A stretch of 45,650 bases of DNA. It comes from Pelagibacteraceae bacterium AG-426-G02. Its GTDB lineage: Bacteria > Pseudomonadota > Alphaproteobacteria > Pelagibacterales > Pelagibacteraceae. A model generated the notes under the pieces. It saw nothing but the letters and a program-made list of their open reading frames with translations, was not told the DNA's origin and did not search any database. The position numbers and the translations under genes are program-made. Position 1 is the first letter of the stretch. Each line of letters starts with the position of its first letter. Positions 38,681 through 45,650 of the stretch are shown one piece after another. The stretch lies in NCBI GenBank assembly GCA_003213155.1, contig QCNQ01000008.1, positions 1-45,650 of the forward strand, written 5' to 3'.

Positions 38681-39466
38681 ATGATTGGCTTATTCTTAGG
38701 TGATACAGATTTTCCAAAAATAGTTCTAAAAAAGATAAAAAAATTAAAAAAAAAATATTTTATAATTGATTTTTCTAAAAATAATTTATTTGTAAAAGAA
38801 AAAAACTCTTACAGAATAAGCATTGGAAAATTTGGAAAAATTATAGACTTAATTAAAAAGCAAAAATCAAACAAAGTCCTTTTTGCAGGGAAAATTGCTA
38901 AACCAAAATTTTCTACATTGAGATTAGATTTAAAAGGCATTTATTACATGCCAAGTATAATTAGAGCCGCTAAATTAGGAGATGCAGCTATAATTAAAGT
39001 CATAATTGAAATCCTTAAAAAAGAAAAAATTGATGTTATAAGTTCAATTCATTTTAATCCTGAGTTAACTGGTAAAAAAGGTTTACATACAAAGATAAAA
39101 CCTTCTCGAGCTGATATTAAATCAATCAATAGAGGTATAAAATATTTAGCCAAAACTAATAGTTATGATCATATTCAAGCACTAGTAGTAAGAGATAATA
39201 AGATAATAGCGAAAGAAGACTATAGAGGTACCAAAAAAATGATAACTAAATTAAAGAATAATTCTGGTGGTATTTTGATAAAATTTCCAAAGAAAAAACA
39301 AGATTTGAGAATGGATTTACCAACAATAGGGATTCAAACCATTAAAGATTGTAAAAAATATGGATTTAAAGGAATAGTACTTAAATCAAAAAAAAATATC
39401 TTTTTAGATAAATCTAAAAGTATTGAATTTGCTGATAAAAATAAAATTTTTATTTTGATAAAATGA
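38681..39466 (+). CDS. lpxI: UDP-2,3-diacylglucosamine pyrophosphatase LpxI (divergent)
   Basis: LpxI hydrolyses UDP-2,3-diacylglucosamine to lipid X in alphaproteobacteria that lack LpxH. The 261 residues fit the LpxI (DUF1009) family by length, by place between lpxA and lpxB, and by the C-terminal motif KKQDLRMDLPTIG, which holds the proposed catalytic Asp. Further conserved stretches are KPSRADIKSINRGI and FKGIVLKS. Two segments are atypical: the N-terminal glycine-rich loop reads GLFLGDTDFP rather than the usual GGG-type loop, and RGTKKMI replaces the common EGTDAMI. It overlaps lpxB by 4 nt. Confidence 0.85.
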   Translation: MIGLFLGDTDFPKIVLKKIKKLKKKYFIIDFSKNNLFVKEKNSYRISIGKFGKIIDLIKKQKSNKVLFAGKIAKPKFSTLRLDLKGIYYMPSIIRAAKLGDAAIIKVIIEILKKEKIDVISSIHFNPELTGKKGLHTKIKPSRADIKSINRGIKYLAKTNSYDHIQALVVRDNKIIAKEDYRGTKKMITKLKNNSGGILIKFPKKKQDLRMDLPTIGIQTIKDCKKYGFKGIVLKSKKNIFLDKSKSIEFADKNKIFILIK

Positions 39467-40599
39467 AAAAAATATTTGTGCTTACAGGAGAACCCTCTGG
39501 GGATAAATTAGCTTCTACAGCAATTTTAAAACTTCAAAAAGTTTATACCGATATTGAATATTTATCTGTAGGCGGGTCAAATTTAAGAAAAATTGGCATA
39601 GAGTCCATCTTTGATTTGAAAGAAATAACTTATTTGGGTTTTACGAGTGTTTTGTTAAATATTTTTAAGATTAATAAAAGAATTAATCAAACTGTTAAAG
39701 AAATCTTAAAATTCAATCCGGATATTTTGTTTAGTGTTGATAGTCCAGATTTTACTTTAAGAGTTGCAGAAAAGGTAAAAAAAATTAATCCTCAAATAAA
39801 GACAATTCACTATGTAGCCCCACAAGTTTGGATTTGGAGAAAAGGAAGGGTAAAAAAGATTAAAAAATTTATTGATCATATTCTTTTATTATTTGATTTT
39901 GAAAAAAAATTTTTTGATGAAGAGAATATAAATAATACTTTTGTAGGTCATCCGTTAATAGAAAATAACAAAAATAATAAAACCGATATCAATAATTTTA
40001 TTTTTAATAATAAAAAAATAATCTCTATATTTCCAGGTAGTCGAAAATCAGAAACAAATGTTTTGTTACCAATATTGATTGATTTTATAAATATGATGAA
40101 CAAAAGAAATTCAAATTACAATTTTATTTTTCATGCTACTGAAGAAAACAAAAATGACATCATTGAGTATATCAAAGATAAAGATTTGAATAATATTGAT
40201 GTAATTTCAGATGAAAATATGAAAAAGGAAATATTATCAAATTCAATTTTTGCTGTATGTAAGTCAGGAACAATATCTCTTCAAGTCTGTAATGCTAATG
40301 TTCCTTCAATAATTATTTATAAGTTAAATTATGTAAATTTTATGATCTTTAAATTAATGGTAAATGTTAAATTTGCAAATATCATCAATATAATTAATAA
40401 TAAAGAAGTCATTCCTGAATTGTTGCAAAGTGAGTGTAATGCAAAAGAAATTTATAATTCTGTTTTATATATGCTTAAAAATCCAGAGATTGGAAAAAAA
40501 CAATTAGAACAATGCAATCAAACTTTAAAGGGAATTAGATCGAATTCTTCATCATCTAATGAAGTAGCCACTATCTTAAGAAATAGTCTTGTTGGATAA
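39463..40599 (+). CDS. lpxB: Lipid-A-disaccharide synthase
   Basis: LpxB is the GT19 glycosyltransferase that condenses lipid X with UDP-2,3-diacylglucosamine on the inner membrane. The 378 residues begin FVLTGEPSGDKLAS. They include VDSPDFTLRVAEKV, the YVAPQVWIWRKGR motif, SIFPGSRKSE and the acceptor-end KSGTISLQV. It ends the plus-strand envelope operon. Its last 24 bp overlap the 3' end of gltX on the opposite strand, so no separate terminator region exists. Confidence 0.95.
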   Translation: MKKIFVLTGEPSGDKLASTAILKLQKVYTDIEYLSVGGSNLRKIGIESIFDLKEITYLGFTSVLLNIFKINKRINQTVKEILKFNPDILFSVDSPDFTLRVAEKVKKINPQIKTIHYVAPQVWIWRKGRVKKIKKFIDHILLLFDFEKKFFDEENINNTFVGHPLIENNKNNKTDINNFIFNNKKIISIFPGSRKSETNVLLPILIDFINMMNKRNSNYNFIFHATEENKNDIIEYIKDKDLNNIDVISDENMKKEILSNSIFAVCKSGTISLQVCNANVPSIIIYKLNYVNFMIFKLMVNVKFANIINIINNKEVIPELLQSECNAKEIYNSVLYMLKNPEIGKKQLEQCNQTLKGIRSNSSSSNEVATILRNSLVG

Positions 40600-41976
40600 T
40601 CTTTTTTCAACCTCCTCTTTGCCTAGAGATATAATTATATCATAAATACCAGGACCAAATTTTGACCCTGTTAAAGCCACTCTTAAGGGCTGACCAACAC
40701 CTTTAAAATTGGTGTTATTAGATTTTATTAGTTCCTGAACTATCGGTTCTAAATTTTCTCTTGTAAAGTTGCTTATTTCTTTAATATTATCTTTAAATTC
40801 AGAGATAATTTTTTGTGCATTAGCATCAATTAATTTTAGATCTTCTTTATTAAAGTTAACTTCATCGTTAATAATATATTGGCTATTATTATATATATCC
40901 TCTAGTGTTTTAGCTTTATTCTTAAGAAAAGTTAGGGATTTTTTAATTTTATTTTTTTTTTCATCAATAATCTTATTTTTAAAGATCTCACAATAATTAA
41001 TTAGTTGATTAAATAGTTCGTTTTCATCAATGCTTTTTATGTAGTGTTCATTCATAGATAGAATTCTACTTAAATCTAATTTTGATGGTGATTTTCCAAT
41101 ACCTTCAAGATTAAAATATTTAATACTTTCATCTAAAGTAAAAATTTCTTTATCTTCATATGACCAACCCAATCTTAAAAGATAGTTTCTCAAAGCATCT
41201 GGCATAATACCTATTTTAGAATAGTCCTCTAGGGTTGATGCTTTATCTCGTTTTGATAATTTTTTACCCTCAATTGTATGAATTAATGGTATGTGTGCAA
41301 ACGTTGGTAAAACCCATTCCATGGCTTCATAAATTTGCATTTGTTTAAATGTATTGATTTTATGATCATCACCTCTAATAATGTGTGTCATATTCATCTG
41401 ATGATCATCAACAGCAGCAGATAAATTATAAGTTGGAGTACCATCATTTCTTAAAATCACAAAATCTTCGATGGTATTATTTTCAATTTCTATGTTTCCC
41501 TGAACTTTATCTTTTAGTATTGATGTACCATCAATTTTACTTTTAAATCTTACGACAGGTTTTACATCTTTAGGAGCCTCATTCTCGTTTTTGTTTCTCC
41601 ATTTTCTGTCATAAACGTATGGAATTTTTTTTTGCTTAGCTCTTTTTTTTTGTGCTTCAATTTCTTCAGTTGAGCAATAACATCTATAAGCACTACCTTT
41701 TTTTAATAGTTCATTTGCAACTTTTATGTGATCATCAATTTTTTGAGATTGTATATATTCAACTCCATCATGATTAATACCTATCCATTGCAGAGATTTT
41801 ATAATTTGATTTTTGTATTCCTCTTTTGATCTTTCCTTATCAGTATCTTCTATCCGTAGATAAAAATTACCATTTTGGTTTTTTGAATATAACCAATTAA
41901 ATAAGGCTGTTCTCACCCCACCAATATGCAATGGTCCAGTAGGTGACGGAGCAAATCTAGTTGCTACTTTTTTCAT
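40576..41976 (-). CDS. gltX: Glutamyl-tRNA synthetase
   Basis: GltX charges tRNA-Glu and possibly tRNA-Gln, depending on whether gatCAB is used. The 466 residues contain the class I HIGH-type motif HIGG (17-20, in PSPTGPLHIGGVRTALF), the CYCSTEE region and the KMSKS-type motif KLSKR at about residue 240. The C-terminal half is the helical anticodon-binding domain. It starts 22 nt after the lexA stop, so lexA-gltX are probably co-transcribed. The 3' end overlaps lpxB by 24 bp. Confidence 0.96.
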   Translation of the reverse strand: MKKVATRFAPSPTGPLHIGGVRTALFNWLYSKNQNGNFYLRIEDTDKERSKEEYKNQIIKSLQWIGINHDGVEYIQSQKIDDHIKVANELLKKGSAYRCYCSTEEIEAQKKRAKQKKIPYVYDRKWRNKNENEAPKDVKPVVRFKSKIDGTSILKDKVQGNIEIENNTIEDFVILRNDGTPTYNLSAAVDDHQMNMTHIIRGDDHKINTFKQMQIYEAMEWVLPTFAHIPLIHTIEGKKLSKRDKASTLEDYSKIGIMPDALRNYLLRLGWSYEDKEIFTLDESIKYFNLEGIGKSPSKLDLSRILSMNEHYIKSIDENELFNQLINYCEIFKNKIIDEKKNKIKKSLTFLKNKAKTLEDIYNNSQYIINDEVNFNKEDLKLIDANAQKIISEFKDNIKEISNFTRENLEPIVQELIKSNNTNFKGVGQPLRVALTGSKFGPGIYDIIISLGKEEVEKRLSNKTIS

Positions 41977-41998
41977 TAAAATGGTTTAGACTATTTTT

Positions 41999-42676
41999 TT
42001 AGAAGTTTCTATATAAAGATACTAAAACACCTTGAACTTTTACTCTATCAGGGCCAAAAATTTTGGTCTCATAGTTTTTATTAGCACTTTCCAATGCTAC
42101 TACTTTACCTTTTTTTCTAATCCTTTTAAGCATAGCTTCGTGTTCGTCAATTAAAGCCACCACTATTTTTCCATTATCAGCTGTATCAGTTCTTTTGATG
42201 ATGACTGTGTCACCCTCATGTATTCCAGCTTCAATCATTGAATCTCCTTGAACTTTAAGGCCAAAATAATCTCCATTTTTTTCTAAGTTATTTGGCAATG
42301 GAATTCTAGAAACTTCATTTTGAATTGCTTCAACAGGTGTTCCGGCCGCTATTTTACCTAAAACTGGTACTTCTGCTTCGTCGGATAAAGGTTTTTCTTC
42401 ATCCAAACCTCCTTTAATGACACTTGGGGAAAAATTATTGTAAATATCATTTGCAGAAGCAGTCTCTGGTAATTTTATAACCTCCAAAGCTCTAGCTTTA
42501 TGAGCAAGCCTTTTAATGAAACCTCTTTCCTCTAAAGCACTAATTAATCTGTGAATCCCAGATTTTGACTTAAGATTTAGAGACTCTTTCATCTCCTCGT
42601 AAGAGGGGGAAACACCAGAGCTTCTCAACTTCTTGTTGATAAATAAAAGCAGGTTTTTTTGTTTTTTTGTTAGCAT
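41999..42676 (-). CDS. lexA: SOS repressor LexA
   Basis: LexA represses DNA-damage genes and is inactivated by RecA-stimulated self-cleavage. The 225 residues have an N-terminal winged helix-turn-helix (1-65; recognition region SGIHRLISALEERGFIKR). The cleavage site is Ala111-Gly112 (GKIAAG), and the catalytic dyad is Ser146 (GDSMIEAG) and Lys184 (AMLKRI). A linker of about 30 residues longer than in E. coli joins the domains, as in other alphaproteobacteria. An operator of the alphaproteobacterial type lies 25 bp upstream, implying autoregulation. Confidence 0.96.
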   Translation of the reverse strand: MLTKKQKNLLLFINKKLRSSGVSPSYEEMKESLNLKSKSGIHRLISALEERGFIKRLAHKARALEVIKLPETASANDIYNNFSPSVIKGGLDEEKPLSDEAEVPVLGKIAAGTPVEAIQNEVSRIPLPNNLEKNGDYFGLKVQGDSMIEAGIHEGDTVIIKRTDTADNGKIVVALIDEHEAMLKRIRKKGKVVALESANKNYETKIFGPDRVKVQGVLVSLYRNF

Positions 42677-42678
42677 AA

Positions 42679-42693
42679 GAACAAATATCGTAC
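42679..42693 (-). promoter_or_regulatory. Imperfect second LexA half-site pair
   Basis: GAAC-N7-GTAC read on the plus strand (GTAC-N7-GTTC toward lexA) lies 2 bp before the lexA ATG. It differs from the GTTC-N7-GTTC operator by one base in one half-site. It may be a weaker second LexA contact or a chance match. Confidence 0.3.
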
Positions 42694-42700
42694 AAACAAT

Positions 42701-42715
42701 GTTCTATAAAAGTTC
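42701..42715 (-). promoter_or_regulatory. LexA operator (GTTC-N7-GTTC)
   Basis: A perfect direct repeat GTTC (42701-42704), seven bases, GTTC (42712-42715) lies 25 bp upstream of the lexA start. This is the LexA-binding motif known for alphaproteobacteria, unlike the CTGT-N8-ACAG box of E. coli. It overlaps the probable lexA promoter: minus-strand TTGTTA at 42724-42729 and TATAGA at 42703-42708, spacing 15, weak. LexA should therefore repress its own gene and gltX behind it. Confidence 0.8.
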
Positions 42716-42734
42716 TTTATAATTAACAATAGTT

Positions 42735-42761
42735 AAAAAGCTTTAAAAATAAAGACTTTTT
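42735..42761 (-). terminator. AT-rich hairpin after trpC (putative terminator)
   Basis: Starting 3 bp past the trpC stop, AAAAAG-(T)-CTTTA-TTTT-TAAAG-CTTTTT (minus strand) folds as 6 plus 5 base pairs around one bulged base and a 4-nt loop. It ends in a T run. It would separate the trp genes from lexA. It is weak because nearly all pairs are A-T. Confidence 0.4.
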
Positions 42762-42764
42762 TGA

Positions 42765-43556
42765 CTATAAAACGGAAAAAATCGAATTATCGTTTAAATT
42801 TTTTAAAAGTGATTCACCAATTAAAAAAGTTTTGATGGATGTTTTATTTGATAGTTCCAACAGTTCTTCTTTAGTTTTAATTCCACTTTCAGAAATCAAT
42901 GGGCCAGGGTGATTAACCAAAACATCGTGGATATCATAAGTTGTATTAATATCAGTTTTCAAAGTTTTTAAATTTCTGTTGTTAATACCTAATAAAGCAT
43001 CTTTAAATCTAAGTGCTTGTTTGGCTTCATGAACAGTATGAACCTCTACAATAACTGACATATTCAATTTTAAAGCTTCTTCATATAATTCATCTGCCAA
43101 TTTATCTGAAACTCCAGCTAAAATAATTAAGATAGCATCGGCACCATAACTTTTAGCTAAAGGAATTTGAAATTTATCTATAAAAAAATCTTTACAAAGA
43201 ATTGGTAAATTAACTTTTTGCTTTATTTGACTAATATGCGTTAAGTCCCCTAAAAAAAAATCCTCCTCAGTTAAAACAGATAAACAGGTTGCTTTATTTG
43301 ATTTATATATATTAGCTATTTTTATAGGATCATAGTCTTTTATCATTATACCTGCAGAGGGACTTGCTTTTTTTATTTCAGCAATGATTGAGAATTTTTT
43401 ATTTTCAACATTTTTTTTAATTGTATCTTTAAAATCAACGTATGATCTATCTTTTTTTATTGATTCTTCGAGTGTTTCAAGACTTATAGTTTTTTTAAGT
43501 TCTAAAATTTTTTCACTTTTAGTATTTATTATTTTTTTGAGAACATTTTCAGCCAT
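42765..43556 (-). CDS. trpC: Indole-3-glycerol phosphate synthase
   Basis: TrpC closes the indole ring from 1-(2-carboxyphenylamino)-1-deoxyribulose 5-phosphate in tryptophan synthesis. The 263 residues form a TIM barrel with the signature IIAEIKKASPSAG (58-70, catalytic Lys/Glu). Further motifs are LCKDFFIDKFQ, LGINNRNLKT and LISESGIK. No TrpF domain is fused. The start overlaps trpD by 8 nt. It is the last trp gene of this cluster, followed by a hairpin and lexA. Confidence 0.96.
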   Translation of the reverse strand: MAENVLKKIINTKSEKILELKKTISLETLEESIKKDRSYVDFKDTIKKNVENKKFSIIAEIKKASPSAGIMIKDYDPIKIANIYKSNKATCLSVLTEEDFFLGDLTHISQIKQKVNLPILCKDFFIDKFQIPLAKSYGADAILIILAGVSDKLADELYEEALKLNMSVIVEVHTVHEAKQALRFKDALLGINNRNLKTLKTDINTTYDIHDVLVNHPGPLISESGIKTKEELLELSNKTSIKTFLIGESLLKNLNDNSIFSVL

Positions 43557-44541
43557 TTTGAATTTTCTTTAGTTGTTTAAATACTTGACCTGATAAAATG
43601 TGCTTTCTAGCATCATTATAAGCTTTATCGAAATTTTGATGAGTTTCATTAACAACTAATCCTGCTGCAGCGTTTAAGCAAACTGCTTTAGAGAAATCAT
43701 TATCCTCACCTTTAAATATATTAATCATTCTATCTGCATTAAAAGTTGCATCATTACCAATGAGATTTTCAAACTTATCTGCATTTATATTTAAATTATT
43801 TGGATCAATAATAATCTCAGAGATGACACCATCTTTTAATTGAATTACATTGGTTCTAGCATAAGGTGAAATTTCATCTAATCCATCTTCACTATTGACT
43901 ATCCAAGCAAATTTAATGTCTAAATTTTTTAAAGCATTAGCAAATATTTTTAATAGTTTCTTATCAAAAACACCAACAACTTGTCTTTTTACTAGAGCAG
44001 GGCTACTCAAAGGTCCGATCATATTGAATATAGTTCTTTTTCCAATTTTTTTTCTTGTAGGTCCAACAAATCTCATTGCACTGTGATAGTTGGGTGCAAA
44101 CATGAATCCAAAATTATTAACATTAATTTGATTTTCAATATCTTTTGGCTCTAAATTTATTTTTATATTTAAAGCTTCTAAAACATCACCAGATCCACAT
44201 TTTGAGGATATAGCTTTATTTCCATGTTTAGCTACTTTAACACCCATACTTGAAAGTAATAGTGCTGAGGCTGTTGATATGTTTAGTGTATTCATACCAT
44301 CTCCACCAGTTCCACAAGTATCAACACAGTTTTCTACATTTACCCTTTTAGATTTGTTTCTGAGAACAAAAACTCCACCAGCTATCTCATCAGAAGACTC
44401 ACCTTTAGTTGATAAAAGTGTCAAAAAATCAAATATTTCTTGGTCTTCTGCTTTACCCTCCATCAATAATTCAAAAGCAGCTTTACTTTCATCAAAAGTT
44501 AAATTTTCTTTTTTTTTAATTTTTTCAATGAATTGTTTCAT
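43549..44541 (-). CDS. trpD: Anthranilate phosphoribosyltransferase
   Basis: TrpD joins anthranilate to PRPP. The 330 residues include the PRPP-binding DTCGTGGDGMNTLNIS motif at about 79-94. Then come KHGNKAISSKCGSGDVLEAL, the FMFAPNYHSAMRFVGPTRK segment and TIFNMIGPLSSP. It is a stand-alone TrpD, not the TrpGD fusion of enterobacteria. It lies 5 nt after trpG and overlaps trpC by 8 nt. Confidence 0.96.
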   Translation of the reverse strand: MKQFIEKIKKKENLTFDESKAAFELLMEGKAEDQEIFDFLTLLSTKGESSDEIAGGVFVLRNKSKRVNVENCVDTCGTGGDGMNTLNISTASALLLSSMGVKVAKHGNKAISSKCGSGDVLEALNIKINLEPKDIENQINVNNFGFMFAPNYHSAMRFVGPTRKKIGKRTIFNMIGPLSSPALVKRQVVGVFDKKLLKIFANALKNLDIKFAWIVNSEDGLDEISPYARTNVIQLKDGVISEIIIDPNNLNINADKFENLIGNDATFNADRMINIFKGEDNDFSKAVCLNAAAGLVVNETHQNFDKAYNDARKHILSGQVFKQLKKIQNG

Positions 44542-44546
44542 TAATC

Positions 44547-45116
44547 TTAAATTCTTATAAAATTTTTTAAAATTTTAATCCCTAATTTAGTTTTAATACT
44601 TTCAGGGTGAAATTGCACTCCATGTATATGATATTTCTTATGTTGCACTCCCATTATTAGTCCATCTTGAGTCTGAGCAGTAATTTCAAGATCTTTAGAT
44701 AACGATTTTTTATCAATAATTAAGCTGTGATATCGAGTGGCTTCAAACGTTTTAGGGAGATTTTTTAAAATACCCATTTTTTTTGAAAAAATCTTACTAG
44801 TTTTTCCATGCATTAGCTTTTTAGCTTGAACAATCTTTGAGCCAAATACTTGACCTATAATTTGATGGCCTAAACAAACTCCGAGTATTGGTATTTTTTT
44901 ATATAAAGATTTAACAATTTTAAGACAATTACCTGATTGATTGGGGTTACCAGGTCCAGGTGAAATTACGATCTTATGATATCTTTTTTTTAAAATCTCA
45001 TGAGATGTAATTTGATCATTTCTAATTACTTCAACATTCACTTTTAATGAAGACAAATAATGGTAGAGATTAAAAGTAAAACTATCATAATTATCAATTA
45101 AAATTATCTTTTTCAT
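44547..45116 (-). CDS. trpG: Anthranilate synthase glutamine amidotransferase component
   Basis: TrpG supplies ammonia from glutamine to TrpE. The 189 residues form a class I amidotransferase: [11 protein letters not shown] at the N terminus, [12 protein letters not shown], nucleophile Cys81 in GVCLGHQ, and His170/Glu172 in VQFHPES. It could also serve as PabA in folate synthesis, as is common when only one copy exists. It overlaps trpE by 4 nt (ATGA), suggesting coupled synthesis of the two subunits. Confidence 0.95.
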   Translation of the reverse strand: MKKIILIDNYDSFTFNLYHYLSSLKVNVEVIRNDQITSHEILKKRYHKIVISPGPGNPNQSGNCLKIVKSLYKKIPILGVCLGHQIIGQVFGSKIVQAKKLMHGKTSKIFSKKMGILKNLPKTFEATRYHSLIIDKKSLSKDLEITAQTQDGLIMGVQHKKYHIHGVQFHPESIKTKLGIKILKNFIRI

Positions 45117-45650
45117 TTTAATGCATTAATTAAAGCTTTTGCTTTATTTACAGTTTCTTCATATTCTTTAAATGGTTTGCTATCTGCAACAATTCCGGCT
45201 CCAGCTTGTACATAAAATTTATCATTTTTTGCAACAGCTGTTCTTAAAGCAATACATGTGTCAAATTCTCCATTAGCAGCGAAATATCCAATGCCACCGG
45301 CATAAACTTTTCTTTTTGTGGACTCAAGTTCATCAATAATTTCCATAGCTCTTATTTTGGGAGCTCCAGACACAGTTCCAGCTGGAAAACCAGCTAAAAG
45401 AGACTTAAATTTAGAAAATCTTTTATCATGTTTACCTATTACGTTCGAAACTATATGCATTACATGTGAATACCTTTCAATTATAAAACTTTCGGTTACT
45501 TTGATGGAATTAGTTTTAGATACCTTTCCGGCATCATTTCTTCCAAGATCTAATAACATTAGATGTTCAGAAAGCTCTTTTTTATCTCTAAGTAAATCTT
45601 TCTCATAAAAACGATCCTCTTTAATTGTTTTTCCCCGAGGTCTTGTTCCT
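45113..45650 (-). CDS. trpE: Anthranilate synthase component I (3' part)
   Basis: TrpE makes anthranilate from chorismate. Only the last ~178 codons are inside the window; the frame continues past base 45650. The visible part covers the catalytic C-terminal region: GTRPRGKT, then [36 protein letters not shown] and YAGGIGYF, ending [13 protein letters not shown] and [12 protein letters not shown]. The ATG at 45559 is internal, not the start. Any trp leader or attenuator lies outside the window. Confidence 0.96.
   Translation of the reverse strand, partial: GTRPRGKTIKEDRFYEKDLLRDKKELSEHLMLLDLGRNDAGKVSKTNSIKVTESFIIERYSHVMHIVSNVIGKHDKRFSKFKSLLAGFPAGTVSGAPKIRAMEIIDELESTKRKVYAGGIGYFAANGEFDTCIALRTAVAKNDKFYVQAGAGIVADSKPFKEYEETVNKAKALINALK

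Noticed and set aside
45559-45559. ATG at 45559 (minus) as the start of trpE
   Set aside because: Conserved TrpE residues ([18 protein letters not shown]) continue upstream in the same frame to the window edge, so the gene is cut by the window, not truncated.
1-45650. Search for CRISPR arrays, insertion sequences, prophage, integrases, toxin-antitoxin or defence genes
   Set aside because: No direct-repeat arrays, transposase or integrase motifs, or atypical-composition islands were seen; every long frame is a recognised core gene.

Overview
The window is a dense, very AT-rich piece of an alphaproteobacterial core chromosome. Gene order, low GC, lysine/asparagine/isoleucine-rich proteins and near-absent intergenic DNA point to the SAR11 clade (Candidatus Pelagibacter or a close relative). 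That assignment is inference from composition and synteny; no rRNA gene is present. I see no mobile element, prophage, CRISPR array or broken gene, and no stretch over 300 bases lacks a gene. The longest non-coding gaps are about 130 bases (before rpsB) and about 105 bases (before nuoA).

Layout, plus strand: (1) 1-4757, protein quality control: the 3' end of tig, then clpP, clpX, lon and a 39-codon membrane ORF. (2) 4835-5001, tRNA-Val(TAC) and tRNA-Asp(GTC) behind a near-consensus sigma-70 promoter. (3) 5108-18966, all fourteen respiratory complex I genes, nuoA to nuoN, in standard order. (4) 18966-28808, a housekeeping run with overlapping or abutting ends: birA, coaX, rnj, a DUF1467-type gene, proS, lolC/E, lolD, dnaE. 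From nuoA to dnaE, 22 genes have no gap above 11 nt. (5) 28940-40599, translation and envelope: rpsB, tsf, frr, uppS, cdsA, dxr, bamA, skp, fabZ, lpxD, lpxA, lpxI, lpxB, headed by a structured leader.

Minus strand (read right to left): the trpE 3' end (running off the window), trpG, trpD, trpC, an AT-rich terminator-like hairpin, then lexA and gltX. gltX converges on lpxB and overlaps it by 24 bp. lexA carries a textbook alphaproteobacterial LexA operator (GTTC-N7-GTTC).

The genes work as sets: tig/ClpXP/Lon for folding and proteolysis; Nuo for NADH oxidation and proton pumping; dxr-uppS-cdsA for isoprenoid, undecaprenyl and phospholipid precursors; BamA/Skp/LolCD for outer membrane proteins and lipoproteins; FabZ/LpxA/D/I/B for lipid A; TrpE/G/D/C for tryptophan.

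I found no wholly new system. The signals worth checking are regulatory (a Fur-like palindrome before nuoA, a possible RpoH promoter at lon, the LexA operator, an rpsB leader with a possible pseudoknot) and structural. The structural ones are genes usually present at these loci but absent here (hupB, mce, pyrH, rseP, moaC/moeA, comEC), a swapped fabZ-lpxD order, and compact or divergent BirA, CdsA and LpxI.
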